The notes below the pieces were generated by a model. It had not been told where the DNA came from. It did no database searches and saw nothing but the letters and a program-made list of their open reading frames with translations. A program made the translations under genes and the position numbers. Positions 11,027 through 22,126 of a stretch of DNA of 64,000 bases are shown here, piece after piece. The number at the start of each line of letters is the position of its first letter. Positions within the stretch are counted from its first letter, which is position 1. The DNA comes from Rugalucina vietnamica. Taxonomy: Eukaryota > Mollusca > Bivalvia > Lucinida > Lucinidae. The stretch lies in assembly GCA_964017185.1 (NCBI GenBank), contig OZ024878.1, positions 15,075,351-15,139,350 of the forward strand, given 5' to 3'.

Positions 11027-13290
11027 TTTAGCTCACCTGAAGGTAGTAGTCGAGCCGGCGTCCGTCCATGCGTCCGTGCGCCCGTCCGTTCACATTTTCA
11101 AACATCTTCTCTGTAACCGCTTGGCCGATGAAAGCCAAATTTTGTGTGGAGCATCCATGGCTAGGGGGAACAAAAGTTTGTTCGCGGGATCTTGATCACA
11201 TGACAAAGATGGCGACCACGCCCATATATGGTGAAAACCACTCAAAAAACTTCTTCTCCAGAACCAGCTGGCCGATTTCCACGAAACTTGATATGTAGCA
11301 TCGGAGACTCCAGCCCATCATAGTTTGCGCAAATGATGACCCTGGGATGACCTTGACCTGTCTTACGGCAAGGCTAATTTTGAAAACATTAGCTTTTACA
11401 TGGGAAAAAGTGAAAACTGTGGATTTTTTGAAAACTGTTGCAGCCTGAGACCTGAAAAGTGGTAGATGCAAACAACTAATGGAGTAGATGAATGTATGTG
11501 ATTAATTTAGGTCAAGGTCATCTCTTGACATTGTCCTGTCTGTCGTCCATACACACTTTTCAAAGATCTTCTTCTCTGAAACCGCTTGGCCAATCAAAGT
11601 GAAATTTTACGTGGAGCACCCTGGGTAGGGGTAACGAAAGTTTGATCGCGAAATCCAGGTCACATGACCAAGATGGCCGCCACGCCCATACATTGTACAA
11701 ACCACTCAAAAATCTTCTTCTCTCGAACCGGCAGGCCGATTTTCACGAAACTTGGTATGTAGCCTTTGGGACTCCAGCCCATCCTAGTTTGATCAAATGA
11801 TGACCCTAGGATGACCTTGTCCAGTTTAATGGCAAAGTCAATTTTAGAAACGTAGGCTTTTACATGGGAAAAAGTGAAAATTATGGATTTTTTGAAAAGT
11901 ATTGCAGCATGAGACCTGAAAAGTGGTAGATGCAAAACAACTAATGAAAGTATGTAATTAATTTAGGTCAAGGTCATCTCTTGACACTTTTCAAAGATCT
12001 TCTTCTCTGAAACCGCATGACCAACCAAACTGAAATTTGATGTGGAGCATCCATGTGTAGGGTTAACGAAAGTTTGATCGTGAAATCCATGTCACATGAC
12101 ATAGGTGGCCGCCACGCCCATATATGGTAAAAACCACTAAAAAATCTTCTTCTCCAGAACCGGCAGGCCGATTTTCACGAAACTTGGTATGTAGCATTTG
12201 GGACTCCAGCCCATCATAGTTTGATAATATGATGACCCTAGGATGACTTTTACCTATTTTACAGCAAGGTCAATTTTGGAAACATAGGCTTTTACATGGG
12301 GAAAAGTGAAAACTATGGATTTTTTCAAATTTTTTTTGAAAACTATTGCAACCTGAGACCTGAAAAGTGGTAGATGCAAAACAACTAATGGAGTCAATGA
12401 AGGTATATGATTAATTTAGGTCAAGGTCATCTCTTGACCTTGGCCTGTCCGTCATCCATACACACTTTTCAAAGATCTTCTCTGAAACCGCCGGACCAAT
12501 TAAAGTGAAATTTTATGTGCAGCATCCATGGGTAGGAAGAACGAAAGTTTGATCGCAAAATCCGAGTCACATGACCAAGATGGACACCTCGCCCATATAT
12601 GGTAAAAACCATTCAAAAATTTTCTTCCCCTGAACCGGCAGGCCGATTTTCATGAATCTTGGTATGTAGTATCTGGGTCTCCAGCCCATCATAGTTTGAC
12701 CAATGATGACCTAAGATGACCTTGACCTATTTTGCGGCAAGGTCAATTTCGGAAACATAGGCTTTTACATGGGAAAAAGTGAAAACAATGGATATTTTGA
12801 AAACTGTTGCAGCCTGAGACTTGAAAAGTAGTAGATGCAAACAACTAATAGAGTAAATGAAGGTATGTGATTAATTTAGGTCAAGGTCAATTTCGGAAAC
12901 AGGCAAACATGGAAACATGGAAAAAGTGACAACTAGGTCTCAGGTAAGCGTTTACAGGACCAATGATCCTATGGTAACTATTCCAGCCATAGACCTGAAA
13001 CATGACCAAGATGGCCATTATACCCATTTATGGTAAAAAATCACTTTGTCCAGTGAATGTACTTGTTGACTCTCAGGTGAGCGATCGTAATTTTGGAAAC
13101 AGGCAAACATGGAAACATGGGAAAAAGTGACAACTAGGTCTCAGGTAAGCGTTTACAGGACCAGTGATCCTATGGTAACTATTGCAGCCATAGACCTGAA
13201 ACATGACCAAGATGGCCGTTATACCCATTTATGGTAAAAAAAAACACTTTGTCCTGTGACTGTACTTGTTGACTCTCAGGTGGGCTACTT
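11027..13290 (+). repeat. ~450-bp tandem array in an AGCTCACCTGA/TCAGGTGAGC element
   Basis: The left end is TTTTAGCTCACCTGAAGG followed by CGTCCGTCC-type repeats; the right end is GACTCTCAGGTGGGC. The landmark ATGGCSRCCACGCCCATA recurs at about 11205, 11670, 12102 and 12578, giving units of 432-476 bp. Each unit repeats TCTTCTTCTC..AACCGGCAGGCCGATTT and GATGACCTTGACC. The last part, about 12889-13285, is a ~200-bp tandem pair starting GGAAACAGGCAAACATGG. The same family forms the 53.3-55.7 kb array. Confidence 0.85.
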
Positions 13291-14241
13291 GTTTTCGTTC
13301 TGTCAAGGACAGCTACGGACGAAAGGTAGACACCGTGCAATTCAAAGCGTTTTATGTGCCTTTTATATAATAACAAGCCCTTTGAAATAATTTAACAACC
13401 GCGCTCCCCAACAACCGACTGCAGAGTTGATTAAGAAAGTTCGGGATCTTATTTCTTCTTCAATGGCAAAGTGCAGAGTATGGTCTCTATTGTTCACTAT
13501 AGTGACTGCTCCAATATGAAGGAACTTGTCCCCAATCTCATTGGCTACCCAAGTGCTACAATATTTCATTGATGCCCTTGTGATTGTCATGGTCTGTTTT
13601 TGGCAAGTTCAGACTAGATTTGCCTTTGGTTTAATTAGGGGGTGACTATGTTTTTTTACAATTTATAGCTATAGCATGTAGGAAATTACCAGGTAGATAG
13701 AAAAGTTATCTATAGAGACTAAATGTCAGTCCAACTACATGGACATGGCAGGAATTCGTTCATCACTCCATTGTACTATACGGAAAATATAATATCGTTC
13801 TTATAAATGAGATGATAAATATCAAAATGCGAAAAAAATCGTGGAGACTACCCCTCGTTCAGTCAAATCTGAGACCCCTGGAAAATGCGAATGACTTGCC
13901 CACTGCGCCACATAGGCTTATGAGTACTTTTTACACTAGTGAAATATAAATGTATGTCGATTTGGACGAGCCCCAATTTATAGAATACGAACAATAAACG
14001 CACAGGGTGGATTTATTTTTCCGCATACCGATGTATGTCTGACGGTTTGTGGCACAAGTCGTCGTTTTGCTTTAATGGAATCTGGGGCGTGCACATGGTT
14101 TCACATGTACATTCGTCCCTTGAGAATCAAATAATATCAAGACACGCCTATATTGTCTTTCAACAACCTTTCTCGTAATTAATGATATATTTGTTCAGTC
14201 GAACGCGTCATTTCAGAATTAGTTCTTTATTTTGAGCGACC
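13291..14241 (+). other. Upstream region of gene 1
   Basis: From about 13730 it resembles the gene 2 upstream sequence: ACTACATGGACATG at 13733 and 47503, TATAATATCGTTCTTATAAATGAG at 13789 and its counterpart near 49148, and GCCTATATTGTCTTTCAAC at 14145 and 49649. The last ~130 bp before the ATG are the best conserved between the two genes and are the likely promoter and 5' UTR. No TATA box stands out. Confidence 0.5.
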
Positions 14242-14299
14242 ATGAAACGTTGGCTTTTGAATACTTTGTTGAACTTTAACCATTTCATAGCAGGAATAG
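14242..14299 (+). CDS. Gene 1 exon 1: signal peptide
   Basis: The ATG at 14242 opens MKRWLLNTLLNFNHFIAGI, followed by one base and the donor GTGAGG at 14300. The basic N-terminus, Leu/Phe-rich core and small residues at the end fit a secretion signal, although the core is interrupted by Asn and is weak. The exon is 58 bp and ends in phase 1, matching the phase-1 start of the kringle exon. The start is chosen because gene 2 has the same exon at 49738 with a conserved ATG, conserved donor and conserved preceding TTTTGAGCGACC. It directs the protein to the secretory route; the mature protein would begin near the exon junction. Confidence 0.75.
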
Positions 14300-14953
14300 G
14301 TGAGGACACATGCTATTTGTACACATTTTCTTTTTATGTATTTTAAAATTACTAGCTTGTAGAAAAAGATAAGAAGTTACGACCAGGTACTGGCGCAATA
14401 AGAACCAAAATCTAAAATAATAAATTAAATGATTGGATATACTTCTATCTGCTCGACATGATTACTTTGTTTGGAGTGAATGTCGCTTAGTCACTAATGA
14501 GAATCACGTGGTATTGTATACATACAAACCGATAAATGATCTGTGACGCACACTGCAATTGAGAACGAGTTGAGGTTAGATTGAAAGTAACATAAGGAAT
14601 CCAGGTTATTTCCTTTTCGCAAACACTTCCGCCCCATGAGCATATAGTACTTCTATCACAATAACATTGAAGTGCTTGCAAAAACGAAATTATTTATTTT
14701 AATAAATGTTCAATTTCTGCATTGACTGCACCTATCTATCAGTCATTAGAAGAAACGCTGTAGGAGAAAACTCGAATTTCTCATCTCAACTTCGGTAAGA
14801 ATTTCAATGTGCGTCACCCATTCCGTACCACGTGTTTCTCATCTGTGTTAGTAGAAAGTGTCTCAAAAATGAACCATGTTATATAAAACTTGAATGCATA
14901 CTGAAAGTGTGTATGAGCTGGGGTGTTGACTGAAATGCCGTATAAAGTTTCAG

Positions 14954-15211
14954 ACGAATGTACAGCGGTGTGCCCAGACGGCACGCCTCTATGCGACTAC
15001 AATGGTACTGTATCAGTGACAAGCGGAGGAAGAAATTGCCGTAATTGGACAGATATACACGTGACACGTTATCATATGCATAACGTGGCTGACATGGAGA
15101 CTCTTGAAAAGTCCGTCAATTATTGTCGTAATTACGGGTATCTCGTTCCGTGGTGCTATACTTTCGACCCCGAAACATACAATCAAGATTGCGGTGAAAC
15201 AATATGCAAAG
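14954..15211 (+). CDS. Gene 1 exon 2: kringle domain
   Basis: The acceptor is AAAGTTTCAG before 14954 and the donor is GTATAT at 15212. The 258-bp exon is phase 1 at both ends, the usual symmetrical kringle module. Read with the G from exon 1 it contains CDYNGTVSVTSGGRNCRNW, the NYCRNYG block, PWCYTFDP and a closing C..C pair, in kringle order. The domain is about 86 residues, a normal size. It has eight cysteines where a standard kringle has six; the extra ones are the first cysteine (DEC) and the one in PLCDYNG. Kringles are disulfide-bonded binding modules in secreted or cell-surface proteins. There are no protease-domain exons nearby, so a plasminogen-like enzyme is not indicated. The aromatic/acidic lysine-site residues cannot be assigned with confidence. 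Confidence 0.88.
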
Positions 15212-15220
15212 GTATATGAA

Positions 15221-15817
15221 CCTCAACGCGACAAAATGTACCTTCGGACATTCTGACATTACTAGTAGAACGCAGCAAAAAGTGGAAAAATGATGTAATA
15301 TGTGTTATAGAAATAACACTGTATTTGTAATCTTTGAACACTGGGCTACCACATGAATGAGATTTAAAACATATTTATTGTCAATATTTTGAGTTATCTG
15401 CTCTGTTTTAGCCCATAATACACATAAATTTCCTATATGTATCGTTAAACGGTAACCATAGCAATCGCATCATCATATAAATAGACAAAATAATTACGAC
15501 AGATTGCCTGTAAGGATGGTATGCTTCTATCTTAGCAATAGGTTCTGACCAGAGCTTAAATGGTTTAAAGCAAATGCATCGAGTTTTGTAAGCTCTACTA
15601 GCATGCAGAAATGCATTACCCAACTTTGACGTCATTTTTCAGGACAATGACGTCTGTAGGGTTCATATAGTAAGTTGGTCATAACTCACAAAACAAATGT
15701 AATAATCTGGTCAAATAAAGAGTTACAGACTCTACAAACATCATACATTCAGCGTAACTTTGTTTTTCTTATAATCAAATAATTGTCCGAAGGTAGATTT
15801 TCTCACGTTGTGGCCCA
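15221..15817. mobile_element. Short TIR element inserted beside the kringle donor
   Basis: Inverted termini are CAACGCGACAAAATGTACC..TTCGGACA on the left and TGTCCGAAGGTAGATTTTCTC..GTTG on the right. Direct repeats TATATGAA flank it at 15213-15220 and 15818-15825. Because the termini may extend as TGRRCC, the true target duplication could be shorter, 4-8 bp. Gene 2 lacks the insertion: its donor runs straight into the GAGATCACAATTTATTTCATTAC sequence that gene 1 has only after 15825. The left direct repeat contains the bases of the splice donor. Confidence 0.75.
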
Positions 15818-15904
15818 TATATGAAGATCACAATTTCTTTGATTACTTCATCCTCAACACCATCTTTAGCATCATAATCATTGTCAGCAACAGCAGCAAA
15901 GCAA

Positions 15905-16025
15905 CAACATAATGAGCATCGCAATCATCATCATCATCATCAGCAGCAGCAGCAGAGCAGCAGCATGATCAGCAGCAGCAGCAACAACAACAACAACAAC
16001 AACCAGAGCATTGTCATCATGACGA
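15905..16025 (+). repeat. (CAT)n(CAG)n(CAA)n microsatellite
   Basis: Compound trinucleotide runs of CAT, CAG and CAA. The same sequence is present in the gene 2 intron at 50690-50800 as its reverse complement. Confidence 0.9.
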
Positions 16026-16204
16026 TCATCGTTATTGTCAACATTATATGTGTTATATGACTCTAATTTGACTTCTAATATGGTGTTTTATCAACATTGG
16101 AAAGAATATTACAGAAAATTGTCGAGTGGACATAAATGTTACATTCAACGATAGCTGTTAAATCAGGTGAGCTTTGTGGCTCACGGGCCTCTGGTCTTAT
16201 TTTT

Positions 16205-16600
16205 GCTCAAAAAAGGTACAAGTAGGTAAAGATCAGGAAAAGATGCGATCAGAAAGAGAATCCCTCTCCAAAAACCGAGGTTGGAAAAACTAAATTAACA
16301 ATTAGGCACTTATACCATTAAAACATATCGTAAGCAGCTATTTTCCCAATAGGTGGCCACTCAGTTACCTAAACGTAATTAAAATATGAAAACATACATA
16401 AGGCGCAAACAGCACGAACAGTTTTAACACCAAGACATAAAACAATAAGAACCACCACAGAAGTATCGCCTTGGGACGATCAGTAATATAAGATAACTGG
16501 CTGGCTTAAACCGATTTTACAGGTACCTAACCTCACCTTCAGCTTCTGAAGTGGTTTAAACATTTAGTTAGTTGTTCGGTCCTCGTTGTGAAGCTCTAAC
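16205..16600 (-). mobile_element. Family A element, minus orientation
   Basis: It begins AAAAGGTACAAGTAGGTAAAG and runs through CTATTTTCCCAATAGGTGGCCAC and GCCTTGGGACGATCAGTAATAT. On the minus strand it ends with the constant family 3' end CCTACTTGTACCTTTT. Other copies are at 18341, 19100, 21115-21560, 42365, 52255 and 59691. The 5' extent differs among copies while the 3' end is shared. Confidence 0.65.
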
Positions 16601-16883
16601 TAGTCAATGAATCATCAAGGACAAACAAATAAATCATGATGACCACCATGATGAATCGAAAACGAGGACTCACAGATTGAGTAAGCTGCCCGACGATGGA
16701 GATCCCTGGGCGCCAAAAAACTTACTAACTCCGTAGCAAAAGAAAATCACCAACTGAACCCCGGTGGGTCAAGCAACAGACAAGAAGTTCCGGCCCCAAC
16801 CAACTTAGATGAATAGCTTTAAGTGGGGGTCATCATAGACGCCCGACCCACCGGCGTGCAATTAAAGAAGGCAGCATAGTTAT

Positions 16884-17022
16884 CAGGCAGTTCTAACGAA
16901 TACTCACAATCTATGTTTTGAAGCAAAAATAAGAAAAATAGGTATACCCCTACATACCCCAGTTTTAGTATATGAAAGTGGTGTTTAAGGAATACACATT
17001 TCATGGACATGTTTTTCTGATG
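16884..17022. mobile_element. MITE family D, right half
   Basis: CAGTTCTAACGAATACTCAC..ATCTATGTTTTGAAGC leads to TGGACATGTTTTTCTGATG. The left half is missing. The same truncated copy sits at the same place before the gene 2 CUB-a exon (56293-56456), so the insertion predates the gene duplication. It ends ~90 bp upstream of the acceptor. Confidence 0.7.
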
Positions 17023-17029
17023 GTACTTG

Positions 17030-17095
17030 TTTTTTTTTTTTTGTTGTTGTTTTTGTTTTTTGTTTTGTTTTTTTTTTTTGTTTGTTTTTTTTTAT
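17030..17095 (+). repeat. Poly-T/G tract upstream of the CUB-a acceptor
   Basis: About 65 bp of T runs broken by single G's. Gene 2 has only a short TTTTTCTTATTTT here, so the tract expanded in gene 1. It is followed by CATTATCTTACAG and may serve as part of the polypyrimidine tract. Confidence 0.8.
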
Positions 17096-17111
17096 CTACA
17101 TTATCTTACAG

Positions 17112-17329
17112 GATCAATGTGTGGAGGTGTTATTTCCCACGCTGTTGGTAGATTGGCCTATAACAATTTAGATGGTATCTGGCGTTATGATTTTTCTTTT
17201 TTTCCAATCGACTGTTTGTGGACATTGACAGCCCCATGGGACATGATAATAGAACTTAATATCACACATTTTCATATTATACGGGCTGAAACGGAATATG
17301 TATGTAATTTTGATACTGGTTACCTCAAG
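17112..17329 (+). CDS. Gene 1 exon 3: CUB domain, first half
   Basis: The acceptor is ATCTTACAG before 17112 and the donor is GTATGA at 17330. The exon enters in phase 1 and leaves in phase 0 (218 bp). It carries MCGGVIS, a Y/F-rich strand, DCLWTLTAPWD and then VCNFDTGYLK, the N-terminal half of a CUB domain with cysteines 1, 2 and 3. The CUB reading resumes exactly in exon 4, where the next residue is the V/A of the LKVYD-like motif. CUB domains bind partners in secreted and membrane proteins. The gene 2 counterpart is about 96% identical by eye, closer than the kringle exons are. Confidence 0.88.
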
Positions 17330-18340
17330 GTATGAATAAATGTATTAATTACAATTTCATTAATTAATTGAATTATTTAAACGTCTTAGTGGAAAGATAA
17401 TAATTTTATGAATTTCAAAAGGGAGTAGAAAATACTGGATAGTAAAAGCTGCTCAACAACATTGATTATTACTAATACTTTGAGGCCGGGGATAAGTAGC
17501 CTGGGTCCAATCGACAATATGATTATTTTTTTCAATTTATCTACTTTTACAATGAGTACGTTATAAAACTTAAACATCAAACGTATCGGAAGCCGTTATT
17601 GATTTCCGTAGATATTGTCATTTTTTACCAAGAAACGAAAAAAATAAAAAAGAGAAACAATGATCAGACTGGAACCCAGGCTATGGTAGGGTGACAATCC
17701 AGGCTAAAAAAATGAGGTACCCGGTCATCCGGTATAACAAAACGTTTCATATATCAAAATGTTAAGCAGAGTCTGTAGTTTATGGAACTGCTGGCATAAA
17801 TTGGCAAAAGTGATGGCGAGCTGAGAAATCCAAGATGGCGTCCATCATGGCCGCCAAAGTGATATCATTTTAAGGCAAAATGCTGTTTAAAATTCAACTA
17901 ATATGGCCATGGGGGTCGTTTCTGAGGCCCACCAGAGACAAAAATAATTTTTAGCATGAAAATATGTGATTTGTTTGGCTTCATTTCACTTTCATCAAAG
18001 AAAAAGTTTGTCTAATACTAGAAACTGGTCATATAAGGCACAGGTGTACATTATTTGCAAAGTTATTCAATATTCACTTACCCCACCCCGTTATTTCAGG
18101 TTTTACATGTTTTCAGGTATTGTCCAAATTGCTGTTAGAAATCGCATGTGTTGTGTTCCTTACAGCATGCAGTCAACAAACAACACTCTGTTTGATTTTA
18201 TTGCACTGGATTCAATACAAATATGCTGTTTACTGGATAATTCTAAGATATTCAAATTGAACAACATCCAAGATGGCCGCCAAAACTTACAATGCTTTAC
18301 ATTACATTCACCAATATGATTTAGATGACTTTATGTATGT

Positions 18341-18771
18341 TTTCATATTTTTAGTTAAGTAAAGGTAACTGAGTGGCCACCTATTGGGAAAATAGCTGCT
18401 CATTCGGATTACGATATGTTTCATGATATAAGTACCTGGGCCCAGTTGTTCAAAGCATCGTTAGCTTAACAATATCGTTAAGACATAAATTTGTTAAGCA
18501 AATATCAGCTAAAGTAACAAATACACTGTTATTTTTTGTTGAAAAAATGTGAGAATCCTTTGCATTGCAAAGGATTCTCACATTTTTTCAACAAAAAATA
18601 ACAGCGTATTTGTAATATTAATGTTTGAAATTTTAACGAAACGTTAACTAACGACGTCGTTAGTTTTGAACAACTGGGCCCTGATTGTTAGTTTGGTTTT
18701 TTCCCACCTCGGTTTTTGGAGTGGGAATCTTTTTCTGATTACGCCTTTTCCTGATCTTTGCCTACTTGTGC
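18341..18771 (+). mobile_element. Family A element in the left foldback arm
   Basis: It runs from GTTTTCATATTTTTAGTTAAG to CCTACTTGTGCCTTTTTT. The right arm (about 23395-23415) lacks it and shows the empty site around GATATATCAAAG. ATGTAT-like direct repeats flank it. It is itself interrupted by a family B MITE. Confidence 0.7.
18439..18680. mobile_element. Family B MITE nested in family A element
   Basis: The termini are GGCCCAGTTGTTCAAA and TTTGAACAACTGGGCC, flanked by CTG at 18436-18438 and 18681-18683. The uninterrupted GTACCTGATTGTTAG string is seen in the family A copy at 59750. The middle is a near-perfect hairpin, GTGAGAATCCTTTGCA against TGCAAAGGATTCTCAC (about 18548-18581), extended by AAAAAA/TTTTTT and GTTG/CAAC. 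Confidence 0.88.
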
Positions 18772-19099
18772 CTTTTTTGATGTATCAAAAATGTTTGGTT
18801 ATGGTTTCTGTGCTGCTTGAGACTTATTTGTACATATAAACTCAAGCTTAAAGTCATTTATGATGGCATATAAGATGTTTTAGACAAAAGCTCTTATACA
18901 AGTCCAACATAGCCAAGGTTTCAAAATTATCTGGAAGAACAAGAGCACCTTGTTTGTTTCTTAATTTACGATGATGTAAGTTCTTATCCATTTCTGAGAA
19001 ATTTACATTAACTCCAATAAAGAAATAGTCTGATTGTAATTGTAAATATTTCCGTGTCAATTTGAGAGGCAAATGTATGACATCAAAAATGGCTGCTGA

Positions 19100-19395
19100 G
19101 AAGTAAAGTGACGTTAATTTTATATAACTGATCGCTCCAAGGCAATACTTCTGTTCTGGTTCTAAATATTTGTTTTGGAGTCGAACTTTTGTGCTGTTTA
19201 AGCCTTATATTTGCATATTTTAGTTAAATTCGGGTAACTGAGTGGCCGCCTATTGGGAAATAGCGGCTCACTCGGCTTACTATATGTTTTCTTGATGTAA
19301 GTACTTAAGTGTCGTTTTAGTTTTTTCCCACCCCTCGGAGTGGGAATTTCTTTCTGATTGCGCCATTTCCTGACCATTGCCTACTTGTACCTTTT
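19100..19395 (+). mobile_element. Family A element, longer 5' end
   Basis: It contains ACTGATCGCTCCAAGGCAAT, AACTGAGTGGCCGCCTATTGG, CACTCGGCTTAC and the 3' end CCTACTTGTACCTTTTT. It is inserted in the left foldback arm and has no counterpart in the right arm. Confidence 0.65.
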
Positions 19396-19856
19396 TATAT
19401 TTTTTATGTTTACTCCAACCACTAAACTTTTTTTGTCATTTCCAGTAGAAAAAACACAAAAGCGTCATTCATCCATTTGTTTTAGACAACCCTCCCATAC
19501 TGTATGTAATGTATGATGCACCAGCATTCTTTTGAGCCAAATGGGGATAATTTTATTTACTGTGTGTATTAGATTTTGTCTAAGGTTGGTTACGATGATG
19601 TCAAGATCTTAATTCTCAACAAGCACCATTATCATATTCTGTTCTGTATTGATAAATTGGGTTCTCAACACCTATATCATGCCTACATCACCAGATGGAT
19701 AGCCTCATATGGGTGATATGCAATCCAATTTTACTTTAAACAGTGTATTTCATGAAACTATCTGTTTTAACAATAACTACCAGGTCTATTTAAGAGATTT
19801 CTATCTAGTTCTAAGATAGTACATTGTACTAAGATGGATCAATCAGATTATTTTTA

Positions 19857-20838
19857 TCGCACCGGCTTATAGCAGGGTGCGATATAGGAGTCCAAATTTC
19901 CGTCCGTCCATTCGTTCGTCCGTCCGTCCATCAACATTTACGTCAAAGTTTGGTTTTCTCTACATCAGTGAGTGCTAGGAGTGTGAAACCTTGCAAAGTA
20001 GTTGTCCTTGACTTACTCTTGAAGCACGCACCTTGACCCGGTGCACTTCACCTATATTTCACGGTCCATTGACTTTCTTAATTTTTACGTCGAAGTATCG
20101 TTTTCTCTGCATCAGTAAAAGCTGCGACTGTGAATACTTGCATAGTTATTGTCCGTGACATACCCTTCAAGCATGCACCTTCACCCAGTGGCCTTGACCT
20201 ATATTTTACGGTTCATTGACTTTGTTAATTTTTACGTCGATGTTTGATTTTCTCTGCATCAGTGTTAGCTGCAAGTGTGAAACCTTGCATAGTAATTGTT
20301 CTTGACTTACCCTACAAGCATGCACCTTGACCCAGTGCCCTTGACCTATATTTCACGGTACATTGACTTTGTTAATTTTTACGTCGAAGTTTGGTTTTCT
20401 CTGCATCAAGTGATAGCTGCAAGTGTGAAACCTTGCATAGTAATTGTCCTTGATATACCCTTCAAGCAAGCACCTTGATCTGCTGACCTTGACCTATATT
20501 TCACGGTCCTTTGACTTTGTTCAATTTTACGTCAAAGTTTGCTTTTTTCTGCATCAGTGATAGCTGCGAGTGTGAAACTTTGCATAGTAATTGTCCTTGA
20601 CATGCCCTTCAAGTATGCAGATTGACCCGGTGCCCTTGACCTATATTTCATGCTCCAATGACTTTGTTAATTTTTACGTTGAAGTTTTGTTTTCTCTGCA
20701 CGAGTGTGAAAACTTGCATAGTAAGTGTCCTTGACATACCCTTTCAGAACACGCCTTGACCTGGTGCCCTTGACCTATATTTCAAGTTTTAGTTATTTTA
20801 CCCGATGCAGGTGCGATATCGACCTCCGCGGCATTCTT
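19857..20838 (+). repeat. ~146-bp tandem array with GGTGCGATAT ends
   Basis: Six units carry GTTAATTTTTACGTCGAAG, TCTCTGCATCAGTG, GCAAGTGTGAAACCTTGCAT and CTTGACCTATATTTCACGG; the last motif falls at about 20048, 20195, 20343, 20491, 20637 and 20772. The outer sequences are ATCGCACCGGCTTATAGC with GGGTGCGATAT, and AGGTGCGATATCGACC. The right foldback arm lacks the array: the flanks meet near 22365. It is therefore a discrete mobile unit inserted into one arm. Confidence 0.85.
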
Positions 20839-21114
20839 GTCTATGCACAGAGGTTCGTGATAAACAGTTCTTGGCTTGAACCTGTTTATTGAGCATGTAT
20901 GTTAGAATTGGAAAGTATCAAACAGCGAGGTCAATAGGACATGCAAAGGTGTTTTTGAACCAAACAGGTCACTACATGTTTTTTTAATTTAAATTGATTT
21001 ATTCAAATCATACATTCAGGTACAATAAAAAGACTATTATATCATGCAGTCAATTGGAATACGCTATTCATCAGACCACCATTTTGTATGTTTTTGTATG
21101 TTTTCACATATCTA

Positions 21115-21560
21115 GTTAAGTTAAGTTATATAACTAAGGGGATACCTTTTAGGATCTAGCTGCTCACTTGGCTTACTATAATTATGTTCTCTTTGTACTC
21201 CAAAAACTGAAATGAAAAAAAAACAAACAAAAACAAACAAACAAACAAACTTACAACCAGGTACTGTTGGTTTTTGGAGTGGGATTTTCTTTCTGGGATG
21301 CCAAGTGAATAGCGAGTTCCCAATAGGTATTCCCTTAGTTATCTAACTTATCTAGACTCAACTAAATATATGAAAACATACAAAAAGGTGCAAACAGCAC
21401 AAAAATTCAACACCAAAACATAAAACAATTAGAATTACTGTGTATTACCGCCTTGGAATGATCAGTAATATAAAATTACTGGGGCTTAAACCAGTTTCAT
21501 CGGCACCTAACCTCACCCTCAACTCCTGGAGCAGTTCAACCAATAAGTTAGTTGTTCTCT
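21115..21560. mobile_element. Two family A fragments facing each other at the foldback centre
   Basis: 21120-21310 is a plus-strand fragment (AAGGGGATACCTTTTAGG to GGAGTGGGATTTTCTTTC). 21320-21560 is a minus-strand fragment (CCCAATAGGTATTCCC through CCTTGGAATGATCAGTAATAT). An (ACAA)n run separates parts of the first. Confidence 0.55.
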
Positions 21561-21746
21561 AATTTGTCAATAGTTCACCACAGACAGACAATTAAATTAT
21601 GACAAATGCCACTGTGACAATGAATCAAAAATGTGGACTCACAGAAACAATATGCTGCCTGGAAACTGGAGATCCTTGGGAAGCCAAACAAAATCGCTGA
21701 ATATTTGGAGCAACAAAAAGCACCAGTTGACCCGGTACAACCATAA

Positions 21747-22126
21747 AGATAAAGGTATTCTATGGTAGAAGGGCCAGTCCTCTACAAGGGGAGTAAGGTG
21801 CATTGGTATGTATGGAAATCCGTTACTGTGCATAATATTCTTACAACACATGAACAAGTTGTATGTTTGTTTTTCCTCAATGGACAGTGAGTTGGTTCAT
21901 CATGATCTTTGTGATTTTAAAGGATTGTTTTGTCAAAGATAAAGGTATTCTATGGTAGAAGGGCCAGTCCTCTACAAGGGGAGTAAGGTGCATTGGTATG
22001 TATGGAAATCCGTTACTGTGCATAATATTCTTACAACACATGAACAAGTTGTATGTTTGTTTTTCCTCAATGGACAGTGAGTTGGTTCATCATGATCTTT
22101 GTGATTTTAAAGGATTGTTTTGTCAA
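21747..22126 (+). repeat. Exact 190-bp tandem duplication
   Basis: Two head-to-tail copies start at AGATAAAGGTATTC (21747 and 21937) and end at GGATTGTTTTGTCAA. They look identical by eye, so the duplication is recent or an assembly artefact. It lies near the symmetry centre of the foldback element. Confidence 0.9.

Noticed and set aside
11196..11935. Two similar 91-codon minus-strand frames
   Set aside because: Same explanation: successive units of the 11.0-13.3 kb tandem array.
13363..13590. Minus-strand open frame upstream of gene 1
   Set aside because: No recognised domain, no supporting splice pattern, and no counterpart was noticed upstream of gene 2.
15905..16025. CRISPR-like or coding poly-amino-acid repeat
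   Set aside because: Simple trinucleotide microsatellite in an intron with no spacers. The context is a eukaryotic genome.
17027..17335. Start of the CUB-a frame at 17027 with an apparent Phe-rich signal sequence
   Set aside because: The upstream part is a T/G simple repeat. Gene 2 lacks it and both genes share an acceptor directly before the CUB homology, so the exon starts at 17112.
17966..18319. 117-codon open frame with a conserved partner at 23412-23687 on the other strand
   Set aside because: The two are mirrored only because they lie on opposite arms of the foldback element. The translation has no domain and no constraint is evident.
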